Source: an uncultured Oscillospiraceae bacterium (GTDB lineage Bacteria > Bacillota > Clostridia > Oscillospirales > Ruminococcaceae). Taken from it: a stretch of DNA of 64,000 nucleotides. The notes beneath the pieces are model-generated. The model was given only the letters and a program-made list of their open reading frames with translations, made no database searches and was not told where the DNA came from. This document shows positions 18,280 through 25,686 of the stretch, in pieces (the stretch's first letter is position 1; each line of letters starts with the position of its first letter). The position numbers and the translations under genes are program-made. The DNA is taken from the NCBI GenBank assembly GCA_910586535.1, contig CAJUHS010000014.1, forward strand, positions 1 through 64,000, read 5' to 3'.

Positions 18280-18855
18280 ATGGGATTTTTAGAATTATTT
18301 CTTATAGCAATCGGACTGTCTGCCGACGCTTTTTCCGTATCTGTATGCAAGGGTCTGAATATGCGGAAGCTGAACCTTAAGCACGCTTACCTTATCGCCC
18401 TGTTTTTCGGCGTATTTCAGGCGGTAATGCCCCTTATCGGATATCTTTTGGGCACGGGCTTTTCGGAGTACATCGAAAAATTTGACCACTGGATAGCCTT
18501 TGCTCTGCTGGCGTTTATCGGCGGTAAAATGGTTATCGAAGCCATACGAGAAAAGGACGGCGGCCCGGAAGAAAAGACCGACGCGCTCAGCACGGGAGAA
18601 CTAACCGTCCTTGCGATAGCCACAAGCATTGACGCTCTTGCGGTGGGCATAACCTTTGCGTTTTTAAAGGTGAATATACTGCCGTCCGTTTTGCTTATCG
18701 GCGTTACCACCTTTGCGCTTTCTCTCGGCGGGGTACTGCTGGGCAACCGCTTTGGGGCTAAGTACAAGACCAAAGCCGAAGTCGCGGGGGGCGTGATACT
18801 TGTTCTTATAGGTTTGAAAATACTTTTAGAGCATCTGGGGGTAATTAATATTTGA
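18280..18855 (+). CDS. mntP: Manganese efflux pump MntP
   Basis: A 191-residue membrane protein of the MntP (YebN, DUF204) family, which exports Mn(II) to prevent toxicity. Six hydrophobic segments are evident. The paired motifs GLSADAFSVSVCKGL (residues 12-26) and ATSIDALAVGITFAF in the second half form the internal repeat with the conserved acidic residues needed for transport. GAAAGGAAAGGG lies just upstream of the ATG. It is monocistronic. The leader terminator, with or without an upstream aptamer, suggests control by premature termination. Confidence 0.93.
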   Translation: MGFLELFLIAIGLSADAFSVSVCKGLNMRKLNLKHAYLIALFFGVFQAVMPLIGYLLGTGFSEYIEKFDHWIAFALLAFIGGKMVIEAIREKDGGPEEKTDALSTGELTVLAIATSIDALAVGITFAFLKVNILPSVLLIGVTTFALSLGGVLLGNRFGAKYKTKAEVAGGVILVLIGLKILLEHLGVINI

Positions 18856-18872
18856 CGGCGTTTTATTTAGGC

Positions 18873-18911
18873 GTGCCGCCACTGTCCGAACTGTTCGGAC
18901 AGTGGCGGCAC
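18873..18911. repeat. Perfect 18-bp hairpin after mntP
   Basis: GTGCCGCCACTGTCCGAA (18873-18890) and its exact complement (18894-18911) enclose a 3-nt loop. The downstream T content is weak (AGTTTGTATT), so it is either a poor terminator or an intergenic repeat element. Confidence 0.7.
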
Positions 18912-19005
18912 AGTTTGTATTCAGCGCTGAAAACTTAAATTTATTCAATATCACCAAACAACATTATTGCATTTGGTAAAAAAAAGAGATTTCTATAGCG
19001 GCAGA

Positions 19006-19034
19006 TTGACATACGTTATTATCGGGTGTATAAT
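19006..19034 (+). promoter_or_regulatory. Consensus promoter of the secreted-protein gene
   Basis: Perfect TTGACA (19006-19011) and TATAAT (19029-19034), 17 bp apart, about 65 nt before the start of the next gene. Confidence 0.8.
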
Positions 19035-19103
19035 GTATATGAAAACAACGGATCCACGTTTTCAGAATTAATTAATATCAACATATGAAAGGAATTGGTT
19101 TGT

Positions 19104-19595
19104 ATGAAAAAGTTCGTTAAAAAAATTTTAGCGGTCTGCGTTTCAGCTGCAATTGCTATGTCAATGGCGGCTATATCTGCGGTTGCGGAGGAACACTATT
19201 CTATCGGTACTGATACAGAGGAATACTTTTCTTTTGCCAACTCCGATTCAAGAATTGACAGCAATGGCGACTTTACTTTTGAAATAAGATGGAGTGTTGA
19301 TTCAGAATCTTTCAGATTTAAATCAACAAAATCTACTCTTACCGTGTCTGCTCATATTGAGGATTACATTACACATGATAAAACATATAGCGAACATCTT
19401 TGCAGAATCTATCTTGAAAGCGGTTTTTCCAGAAAATCTTTTGATTTTTATGCCGACGGAACGGAGTATACATTTAGTCTTGCCGATTTGAAAACTGATA
19501 AAGATTACAGCATATCAATATCAAACATAGATTCGCTTGATTCAAGACACCGTGTTGTCGGCTCCGGAAATTTGACGGGTATTACCATAAATTGA
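19104..19595 (+). CDS. Small secreted protein of unknown function
   Basis: A 163-residue protein beginning MKKFVKK, then a hydrophobic stretch and an AVAEE cleavage-like site near residue 29, so it is probably exported by Sec. The mature part is rich in Ser, Asp and aromatic residues with alternating strands (FTFEIRWSVDSESFRF, LTVSAHIEDYI, SFDFYADGTEYTF), suggesting a beta-sandwich. I do not recognise the family. No lipobox, sorting signal or cysteine pair is apparent. AAAGGA precedes the ATG by about 10 nt. Base use is visibly more AT-rich than in the neighbouring housekeeping genes. It is monocistronic, with a consensus promoter and terminator. Confidence 0.75.
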   Translation: MKKFVKKILAVCVSAAIAMSMAAISAVAEEHYSIGTDTEEYFSFANSDSRIDSNGDFTFEIRWSVDSESFRFKSTKSTLTVSAHIEDYITHDKTYSEHLCRIYLESGFSRKSFDFYADGTEYTFSLADLKTDKDYSISISNIDSLDSRHRVVGSGNLTGITIN

Positions 19596-19611
19596 TTTAA
19601 TTTTGGAGTTG

Positions 19612-19650
19612 CTCCGTCAGACCTCAGTGTCTGACGGAGTTTATATTTGA
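19612..19650 (+). terminator. Terminator after the secreted-protein gene
   Basis: CTCCGTCAGAC (19612-19622) pairs perfectly with GTCTGACGGAG (19629-19639), followed by TTTATATTT. Confidence 0.8.
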
Positions 19651-19747
19651 TTCTGTTTAATTTCAGTACTTAATAACGGGTTTGCCCAGTTTTGCGGACT
19701 CTATACTCGTAATTCATAATAATCAAAAAAATCAGGAGGTTTGCTAA

Positions 19748-20230
19748 ATGAAAAAAGTATTTAAGGTGTTATTGGCAATCAGTATTTTGCTGATTTTACT
19801 GATAAATTTAAAAATCATACCGAATCCGTCAGATTTTACAATGACCAGAGATATAATTTTAAGCAGACGTGAACGCGGTTGGTGGCAATATAATTTTATT
19901 CCCTTTAAATCATATTTTCATATCGGAGAAAACTTTCCGGCAAACGTATGGCTAATTATAGGACATATAGGTATGTTTTTTATATTTGGCATTTTGCTTG
20001 CTCTTTCCTCTGAAAAAATATCTGTAAAAAAGTGTTTGCTGATTTCTTCTATTTTTTCCGTTTTGCTGGAAGTCATTCAGTTTGCCGCTGCGGTCGGAGT
20101 ATTTGATATCGATACTATAATTCAACATACATTAGGAGCTTTTGTCGGAGTAATTATAATAAAAAGAAAGTGTTTTAAATCTGTCAGCAGTAAAAACAAA
20201 AAAATACAGACATTTGAAAACCGGCAATAA
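19748..20230 (+). CDS. VanZ-like family membrane protein
   Basis: A 160-residue protein with about four hydrophobic helices. The VanZ-like signature is present: NFIPFKSYF in the first half, a GHIGMFFIFGILLAL helix, SVLLEVIQFAAAVGVFDIDT and a TLGAFVG closing helix. VanZ confers low-level teicoplanin resistance in enterococci, but most chromosomal family members have no known role and this one has no glycopeptide-resistance neighbours. AGGAGG precedes the ATG. Codon use is AT-rich like the preceding gene, so the pair may be more recently acquired or simply lowly expressed. Confidence 0.8.
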   Translation: MKKVFKVLLAISILLILLINLKIIPNPSDFTMTRDIILSRRERGWWQYNFIPFKSYFHIGENFPANVWLIIGHIGMFFIFGILLALSSEKISVKKCLLISSIFSVLLEVIQFAAAVGVFDIDTIIQHTLGAFVGVIIIKRKCFKSVSSKNKKIQTFENRQ

Positions 20231-20302
20231 AATCAGTTGTATTCAGTAAACTTAGCCTAATACATTTAACTGCTCAAATTATCCAAAAATTTTTAAAAAA
20301 GG

Positions 20303-20331
20303 TTGACAAGCGGTTTGAACGGTGTTATAAT
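20303..20331 (+). promoter_or_regulatory. Consensus promoter of rpsF-ssb-rpsR
   Basis: Perfect TTGACA (20303-20308) and TATAAT (20326-20331), 17 bp apart. Confidence 0.85.
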
Positions 20332-20344
20332 AGTATGGTATCCT

Positions 20345-20366
20345 CGTCCGCGGAGGGTCGCGGACG
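20345..20366 (+). promoter_or_regulatory. Hairpin in the rpsF leader, possible S6:S18 autoregulatory site
   Basis: CGTCCGCG (20345-20352) pairs perfectly with CGCGGACG (20359-20366) around a GAGGGT loop, right at the expected transcript start and before the GAGGAGG ribosome site. Bacterial rpsF operons often carry an S6:S18-binding leader RNA with a CCG box. The location fits, but I cannot confirm the motif details. Confidence 0.4.
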
Positions 20367-20390
20367 TAATCCAAGAGGAGGTGTTTTAAA

Positions 20391-20681
20391 ATGGCTAAAA
20401 TCAATGAAGCTTACGAGACCATGGCGGTTTACAGCCTGAAAAACGGTGAGGACGGCGTTAAGGCTCTTAACGATAAGTTCAAAGCGCTCATCGAGGCTAA
20501 CGGCACTATGGAATCCGTTGACGAGTGGGGCAAGAGAAAGCTTGCTTACGAGATCGACGACCAGACAGAGGGCTATTACGTGCTTTACACATTTACAAGC
20601 AAGCCCGATTTCCCCGCTGAGCTGGACCGTGTATTCAAGATCACGGACGGCGTTATGCGTTCCCTTACTACAGTAAGATAA
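20391..20681 (+). CDS. rpsF: 30S ribosomal protein S6
   Basis: A 96-residue S6 of normal length. The typical YETMAVYSL start, the IEANGTMESVDEWGKRKLAYEI block and the GYYVLYTF strand are present. S6 binds S18 on the platform of the small subunit. It is the first gene of the conserved rpsF-ssb-rpsR operon, 20 bp before ssb, behind a consensus promoter and a leader hairpin. Confidence 0.97.
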   Translation: MAKINEAYETMAVYSLKNGEDGVKALNDKFKALIEANGTMESVDEWGKRKLAYEIDDQTEGYYVLYTFTSKPDFPAELDRVFKITDGVMRSLTTVR

Positions 20682-20701
20682 CGCGGAAAGGGTGTCGCTT
20701 T

Positions 20702-21208
20702 ATGCTGAATAAAGTTATTATCATGGGCAGACTTACTGCCGACCCCGAACTCAGACAGACTCCGTCCGGAGTCTCCACTTGTCAGATAACCGTTGCTGTG
20801 GACAGAAATTACACTCCGCAGGGCGGTGAAAAACAAACGGATTTTATTACCGTTGTTGCATGGCGACAGACTGCCGAGTTTATTTCCAGATATTTTGCCA
20901 AGGGAAGAATGATAATCGTTGAGGGCGGTCTTAGAACCAGAACTTATGACGATAAGCGTTATCCCGATGTGCGCCACTATGTGACCGAAGTTCAGGCTGA
21001 AAACGTTATGTTCGGCGAAACAAAGGCTGCGGCACAGAGCGGCGGAAATTATGCTCCCCAGCAGTTTGCCCAGCCTCAGTACAGCCAGCCCGCTCCCGCT
21101 CCCCAGTATGCTCAGCAGGCTCAGCCTCAGCAGAGCGCGCCCGCAGTCTCTTTCGGGGACTTAGGCGACTTTGAGGAAGTCATCGGAGACGGCGACTTGC
21201 CTTTCTGA
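20702..21208 (+). CDS. ssb: Single-stranded DNA-binding protein
   Basis: A 168-residue SSB. The N-terminal OB fold (about 1-105) starts MLNKVIIMGRLTADPELR and includes the DFITVVAWRQTAEF and KGRMIIVEG strands. A Gln/Pro-rich flexible linker (about 115-150) follows. The protein ends in the acidic tip GDGDLPF, which recruits repair and replication partners. It sits between rpsF and rpsR, as in most Bacillota. Confidence 0.96.
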   Translation: MLNKVIIMGRLTADPELRQTPSGVSTCQITVAVDRNYTPQGGEKQTDFITVVAWRQTAEFISRYFAKGRMIIVEGGLRTRTYDDKRYPDVRHYVTEVQAENVMFGETKAAAQSGGNYAPQQFAQPQYSQPAPAPQYAQQAQPQQSAPAVSFGDLGDFEEVIGDGDLPF

Positions 21209-21249
21209 AAGGCAAGCACGGCTGAAACATTTTATAAGGAGGTTTCACT

Positions 21250-21498
21250 ATGGAAAAGGATAGAGAAAGAGCTCCCCGCGGCGCTAAGAGAACCCGTAAA
21301 AAGGTTTGTATGTTCTGTGCCGACAGGGTTGAAAAGATCGACTACAAAGACGTTGCAAGACTCAAGAAGTGCATGACCGAAAGATCCAAGATACTCCCCA
21401 GAAGAGTAACAGGTACCTGCGCTTACCATCAGAGAGAGCTTACTTCCGCTATTAAGCGCGCAAGATATATTGCTCTTATCCCCTACGTTTCCGACTGA
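21250..21498 (+). CDS. rpsR: 30S ribosomal protein S18
   Basis: An 82-residue S18 with the basic N terminus, the KVCMFCADRV segment, KIDYKDVARLKKCMTERSKI and the ITSAIKRAR-like C terminus (here LTSAIKRARYIALIPY). The Cys pair CMFC belongs to the zinc-ribbon variety of S18, though further cysteines are sparse. GGAGG lies 8 nt before the ATG. Last gene of the operon. Confidence 0.97.
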   Translation: MEKDRERAPRGAKRTRKKVCMFCADRVEKIDYKDVARLKKCMTERSKILPRRVTGTCAYHQRELTSAIKRARYIALIPYVSD

Positions 21499-21529
21499 TT
21501 CGGTTCGGAACAAAATTATGCTTTTATGG

Positions 21530-21560
21530 CAGGAACCGTTTTGCGGTTCCTGTTTTTTTA
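21530..21560 (+). terminator. Terminator of the rpsF operon
   Basis: CAGGAACCG (21530-21538) pairs with CGGTTCCTG (21544-21552), followed by seven T residues. Confidence 0.9.
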
Positions 21561-21573
21561 TTTCAAGCGCAGC

Positions 21574-21625
21574 TTAATGCGTGGGATTGAAAACAAACAA
21601 TTCTGTTTTTAATCCCATGCATTAA
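21574..21625. repeat. Imperfect inverted repeat between rpsR and hrcA
   Basis: TTAATGCGTGGGATTGAAAACA (21574-21595 split here as one arm) and TGTTTTTAATCCCATGCATTAA (21604-21625) pair over about 20 of 22 positions. The rest of 21626-21787 shows no credible gene; a 60-codon open frame there has no ribosome site. Function unknown. Confidence 0.55.
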
Positions 21626-21787
21626 TTAAATATGCCTTTCTTCTCTAAGACGAAAAACATCAGCGGCGGTTATATTTTTGCAAAACGCACCGTCTGTAAA
21701 GCCGCTTGCTTTACATTTTTCAGCTGTTCTGTTTGCCTTGTTTTCACGGAATTTCCCAAACAAAATAAAAAATTTTCTCAAAAACCC

Positions 21788-21815
21788 TTGACAAACCAAA
21801 AATGCGGTGTATAAT
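21788..21815 (+). promoter_or_regulatory. Heat-shock operon promoter
   Basis: TTGACA (21788-21793), 16-bp spacer, TATAAT (21810-21815). The CIRCE operator begins 4 bp downstream, over the expected start point. Confidence 0.85.
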
Positions 21816-21819
21816 ATAA

Positions 21820-21846
21820 TTAGCACTCAAAGAAAAGGAGTGCTAA
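21820..21846 (+). promoter_or_regulatory. CIRCE operator (HrcA binding site)
   Basis: TTAGCACTC (21820-21828), nine bases, GAGTGCTAA (21838-21846): an exact match to the CIRCE consensus. HrcA binds here and represses the operon until heat or misfolded protein ties up GroEL. A third half-site AGTGCTAA recurs at 21862-21869 in direct orientation. Confidence 0.97.
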
Positions 21847-21908
21847 CACATGATCGGGTCAAGTGCTAATACGTATGCCCAATACCCGCCGCAGATTTTT
21901 TCAAGGAA

Positions 21909-22946
21909 GTGATCAAACTGCTGGACGAAAGAAAACGCCGTATTCTTGCCGCGGTCGTTGACGCTTATATAACGACGGGAGAGCCTGTCGGTTCAAAGGC
22001 TGTCGCAGCTCTGCCGGATATAAGGGTTTCACCCGCTACAATAAGAAACGATATGGCAATGCTTGAACAGCTGGGCTACCTTGAACAGCCCCATACCTCG
22101 GCGGGACGTATCCCTACCTACAGCGGCTACCGTCTCTACATCGACGAACTTATGAGTGCAAAGGTTCTGTCCGAGGAGGAAAAGCTTCTTCTTGACAGCT
22201 GTCTGGATGTTGACGTTCCCACGGCGGACGCTCTAATAGAAAGCGCGTCAAAGGCTCTTGCAGAGCTTACTCACTGCGCTACGGTGGTTAAAAATGTGGC
22301 TCCAAAGTTTTCGGTGATAACTAAGGTGGAGCTTATCCCTACCGGCAGGCGTATGTATGTGCTGCTTATGGTAACATCCTCGGGAAACATCAAAAACAAG
22401 GTGTGCCGCCTGGAGTTCGACCTTACCAACGAGCAGATAGAGTTTTTCAGCCGCTATATGGCGGAAAATCTTCAGGGAGTATCTATTGAGGATCTTGACG
22501 GAGACACTATCGACCGTCTTGTGTCCGCCATGGGAGCTTATATGGTGACCCTTGCTCCCCTTTTGCAGGGTGTGTGCGAGCTTGCGGAGGGATTCAAGGA
22601 CAACGAAATAAGGCTTCAGGGCGAAAAAAACCTTTTAACGAGACAGGATATCAATTCCGACCAGATCGTAAAGTTTTTCGAGAACAAGAACAAAGTTGTG
22701 AAAAATATGCTTGACGACAGCTTTGGCGACTTGCAGGTACTGTTCGGCGAGGACGGAGGCTTCATTATCGAAAACTCCAGTATGATAGTCTCGAAGATAA
22801 AAAAGGACGGAAAAACAGCGGGTTCGCTGGGAGTTATAGGTCCTATGCGTTTGGATTACGCAAAGATAATTCCCTATCTTGAATATCTTACCGACAGGAT
22901 AACGGATATCATATCCGACGACCCGGACGATGAAAACGACGATTGA
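21909..22946 (+). CDS. hrcA: Heat-inducible transcription repressor HrcA
   Basis: A 345-residue HrcA. The N-terminal winged helix contains RKRRILAAVVDAYITTGEPV and the VSPATIRNDMAMLEQLGYL recognition segment. The GAF-like domain and dimerisation region follow. It represses its own operon through CIRCE, using GroEL as temperature sensor. The annotated start is a GTG with AAGGA only 1-2 nt upstream, which is too close. The family usually starts near LLDERKRRIL, so a non-ATG codon at 21918 or 21921 is possible. First gene of hrcA-grpE-dnaK-dnaJ. Confidence 0.95.
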   Translation: MIKLLDERKRRILAAVVDAYITTGEPVGSKAVAALPDIRVSPATIRNDMAMLEQLGYLEQPHTSAGRIPTYSGYRLYIDELMSAKVLSEEEKLLLDSCLDVDVPTADALIESASKALAELTHCATVVKNVAPKFSVITKVELIPTGRRMYVLLMVTSSGNIKNKVCRLEFDLTNEQIEFFSRYMAENLQGVSIEDLDGDTIDRLVSAMGAYMVTLAPLLQGVCELAEGFKDNEIRLQGEKNLLTRQDINSDQIVKFFENKNKVVKNMLDDSFGDLQVLFGEDGGFIIENSSMIVSKIKKDGKTAGSLGVIGPMRLDYAKIIPYLEYLTDRITDIISDDPDDENDD

Positions 22947-22976
22947 CCGAAACAACGGAAAGGAGCATTCCCAATA

Positions 22977-23564
22977 ATGATAGATGAAGAAAAGGACGGT
23001 CTAAACGCCGAGGAAACGGCAGACGAATATACGGAGACTTCCGAAACCGAAAAAGCTTCGGAAAAGGAGAATATCTCAGAAGACGGAGAAAAGCCGGAGG
23101 AAGACCCTGCGGCAGCTCTTGAGGCTAAAATAAAAGCTTTGGAGGAATCCGCCGCTGCCGACAAGGATAAATATCTGCGGCTTTTAGCCGAATACGACAA
23201 CTTCCGCAAGCGTTCGGTAAAGGAACGGTTTGACGCTTCCGCCGACGCTACCGCAAAAGCCGCTCTTGAAGTTATCTCTGTAATAGACAACTTTGAGCGT
23301 GCAATGGCTGCAGAGTGCTCCGACGAGAGCTACAAAAAGGGCGTTGAGATGATCTACGGGCAGTTCACCGAAGTGATAAAAAGGCTTGGCGTTGAGGAAA
23401 TAGAGGCTTTGGGCAAGGAATTTGACCCTAACCTCCACAATGCGGTCAGTCAGGTGGAGGATGAAAGCTTTGGCGAAAACACCGTTTCTCAGGTCTACCA
23501 AAAGGGCTACAAGCTTGGCGACAAGGTGATAAGGTGCGCTATGGTCGTTGTTGCTAATCCATAA
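22977..23564 (+). CDS. grpE: Nucleotide exchange factor GrpE
   Basis: A 195-residue GrpE. The first 60 residues are acidic and probably disordered, followed by a coiled-coil helix (IKALEESAAADKDKYLRLLA) and the signature YDNFRKRS, then the C-terminal beta wing ending YKLGDKVIRCAMVVVANP. It releases ADP from DnaK. AAAGGAG precedes the ATG. Second gene of the CIRCE operon, 30 bp after hrcA. Confidence 0.97.
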   Translation: MIDEEKDGLNAEETADEYTETSETEKASEKENISEDGEKPEEDPAAALEAKIKALEESAAADKDKYLRLLAEYDNFRKRSVKERFDASADATAKAALEVISVIDNFERAMAAECSDESYKKGVEMIYGQFTEVIKRLGVEEIEALGKEFDPNLHNAVSQVEDESFGENTVSQVYQKGYKLGDKVIRCAMVVVANP

Positions 23565-23614
23565 ATTATTACAGAAACGTAATATTCCGCTTTATAAAAA
23601 ATTTGATTTCCCCG

Positions 23615-23631
23615 GGGACGAAAACCGTCCC
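23615..23631. repeat. Small hairpin in the grpE-dnaK gap
   Basis: GGGACG (23615-23620) and CGTCCC (23626-23631) around five bases. It could attenuate or process the mRNA between grpE and dnaK; it has no T run. Confidence 0.4.
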
Positions 23632-23683
23632 TTACTCCCTTACAGAATAAAACAGAAACTGATACAAAGAAAGGTTGATTTTT

Positions 23684-25552
23684 ATGGCAAAAATTATCGG
23701 TATCGACTTAGGTACTACAAACTCCTGCGTTGCCGTTGTTGAGGGCGGAAACGCTACCGTTATCACAAACGCAGAGGGCGGCAGAACTACTCCCTCCGTT
23801 GTGGGTTTCACAAAAACAGGCGAACGTCTTGTGGGTCAGGTTGCTAAGAACCAGGCCGTTACAAACGCGGGCAGAACCGTTGCTTCCATTAAAAGACACA
23901 TGGGCAGCGACTACAAGGTAGACATTGACGGCAAGAAGTACACCCCGCAGGAGGTATCCGCAATGATCCTCCAGAAGCTTAAAGCGGACGCGGAGGCTTA
24001 TCTCCATGACACCGTTACAGAAGCTGTTATCACAGTTCCCGCTTACTTCACCGACGCTCAGAGGCAGGCCACAAAGGACGCGGGACAGATCGCGGGTCTT
24101 ACCGTAAGACGTATCATCAACGAGCCTACGGCTGCGGCTCTTTCCTACGGTATTGACAAGGAAGAGGATCAGACCATTATGGTTTACGACCTTGGCGGCG
24201 GTACTTTCGACGTTTCCATTATTGAAATGGGCGACGGCGTTACCGAAGTTCTTGCCACAGCCGGAAACAACCGTCTGGGCGGCGACGACTTCGACCAGCG
24301 TATCATTAACTGGATGATCGACGAATTCAAGAAATCCGACGGAATTGACCTTTCCGGCGACAAGCTTGCAATGCAGAGACTTAAGGACGAAGCTGAAAAG
24401 GCTAAGATAACCCTTTCCGCTACTCCCTCCGCTTCTATCTCTATCCCATATATTACTGCGGACGCGACAGGTCCCAAACACCTGAGCATGGAGCTTTCAC
24501 AGGCTAAGTTCAACGAGCTGACAAGCGATCTTGTTCAGTCCACAATGGGTCCTGTTAAGCAGGCTCTTTCCGACGCGGGACTTAAACCCTCCGACATTAA
24601 AAAGGTGCTCATGGTTGGCGGTTCTTCCAGAATACCCGCTGTTCAGGAGGCAGTCAAGAGCTTCATGGGCATGGATCCCTTTAAGGGAATCAATCCCGAC
24701 GAGTGCGTTGCTCTGGGCGCCGCATATCAGGGCGGTATCCTTTCCGGCGACGTTGACAAGGAAAACGCTGTACTGCTCCTTGACGTTACTCCCCTTTCCC
24801 TCGGTATCGAGACCGCGGGCGGAGTATGCACAAGAATGATCGAAAGAAACACCACTATTCCTACAAAGAAATCACAGGTGTTCTCCACATATGCGGACAA
24901 TCAGACCGCTGTTGACATCAACGTACTACAGGGCGAACGTGAATTTGCCAAGGACAATAAACAGCTTGGCGTGTTCCGTCTTGACGGTATAGCTCCCGCT
25001 CCCAGAGGAGTGCCCCAGATCGAGGTAACTTTCGATATCGACGCAAACGGTATCGTTAACGTATCCGCAAAGGATTTAGGCACAGGCAAGGAGCAGAAGA
25101 TATCCATTACCGCGTCTACCAATATGTCCAAGGAGGACATTCAGAAAGCCGTTGACGAGGCGGCAAGATACGCCGACGAGGACAAGAAGCGCAAGGACGC
25201 TGTTGATGCAAAGAACGCCGGCGAGAACATGGTATTCCAGTGTGAAAAGGCTCTTGCGGACTTCGGCGACAAGGTATCCGAGGAGGAAAAGGCTAATATC
25301 CAGTCCAAGATAGACGCTCTTAAAGCTGCAAATGCAACCGACAATACCGACGATATCAAGGCTAAGACCGAGGAGCTTCAGAAGGCATTCTACGAGGTTT
25401 CCCAGAAGATATATCAGGCTGCGGGCGCAGCAAGCGCAGAAGCTCAGCAGGACGGCGCTGCCGACATGGGCGGTGGAGCTTCCGGCAATAACGGCGGCAA
25501 TGACGGAAACGACGGCGCGGATTTTGTTGACGCGGACTTTACAGAAAAATAA
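23684..25552 (+). CDS. dnaK: Chaperone protein DnaK (Hsp70)
   Basis: A 622-residue Hsp70. ATPase domain signatures are all present: IGIDLGTTNSCVAVVEGG at the start, VYDLGGGTFDVSI in the middle and VLMVGGSSRIPAVQ. The substrate-binding domain starts around DVTPLSLGIETAGG. The lid ends in a Gly/Asn-rich disordered tail. Hsp70 folds client proteins with DnaJ and GrpE. The frame opens three codons earlier at 23675, but the family start MAKIIGIDLG fits the ATG at 23684 with GAAAGG about 9 nt before it. It is separated from grpE by 119 bp holding a small GGGACG/CGTCCC hairpin. Confidence 0.98.
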   Translation: MAKIIGIDLGTTNSCVAVVEGGNATVITNAEGGRTTPSVVGFTKTGERLVGQVAKNQAVTNAGRTVASIKRHMGSDYKVDIDGKKYTPQEVSAMILQKLKADAEAYLHDTVTEAVITVPAYFTDAQRQATKDAGQIAGLTVRRIINEPTAAALSYGIDKEEDQTIMVYDLGGGTFDVSIIEMGDGVTEVLATAGNNRLGGDDFDQRIINWMIDEFKKSDGIDLSGDKLAMQRLKDEAEKAKITLSATPSASISIPYITADATGPKHLSMELSQAKFNELTSDLVQSTMGPVKQALSDAGLKPSDIKKVLMVGGSSRIPAVQEAVKSFMGMDPFKGINPDECVALGAAYQGGILSGDVDKENAVLLLDVTPLSLGIETAGGVCTRMIERNTTIPTKKSQVFSTYADNQTAVDINVLQGEREFAKDNKQLGVFRLDGIAPAPRGVPQIEVTFDIDANGIVNVSAKDLGTGKEQKISITASTNMSKEDIQKAVDEAARYADEDKKRKDAVDAKNAGENMVFQCEKALADFGDKVSEEEKANIQSKIDALKAANATDNTDDIKAKTEELQKAFYEVSQKIYQAAGAASAEAQQDGAADMGGGASGNNGGNDGNDGADFVDADFTEK

Positions 25553-25581
25553 GCGGGAGTTCGGATAGTTCCCGTATAATA

Positions 25582-25622
25582 AGCTTAGGGCGGAATTTTT
25601 CCGCCCGTAAGCTATTTTATAG
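25582..25622 (+). terminator. Hairpin between dnaK and dnaJ
   Basis: AGCTTAGGGCGGAA (25582-25595) pairs with TTCCGCCCGTAAGCT (25599-25613) with one unpaired base, followed by ATTTTAT. It could terminate partly and lower dnaJ relative to dnaK. Confidence 0.6.
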
Positions 25623-25686
25623 CTAATATACAAATAGAAATATCTTACAGCGTATATACTTACAGTACATGAAAGGAAATGCCCAT

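Noticed and set aside
21632..21814. 60-codon open frame between rpsR and hrcA
   Set aside because: No ribosome site or promoter, and it runs into the hrcA promoter.
23606..23622. Palindrome TCCCCGGGGA as a possible Noc-binding site
   Set aside because: It differs from ATTTCCCGGGAAAT in spacing and flanks, and is better explained by the overlapping small hairpin before dnaK.
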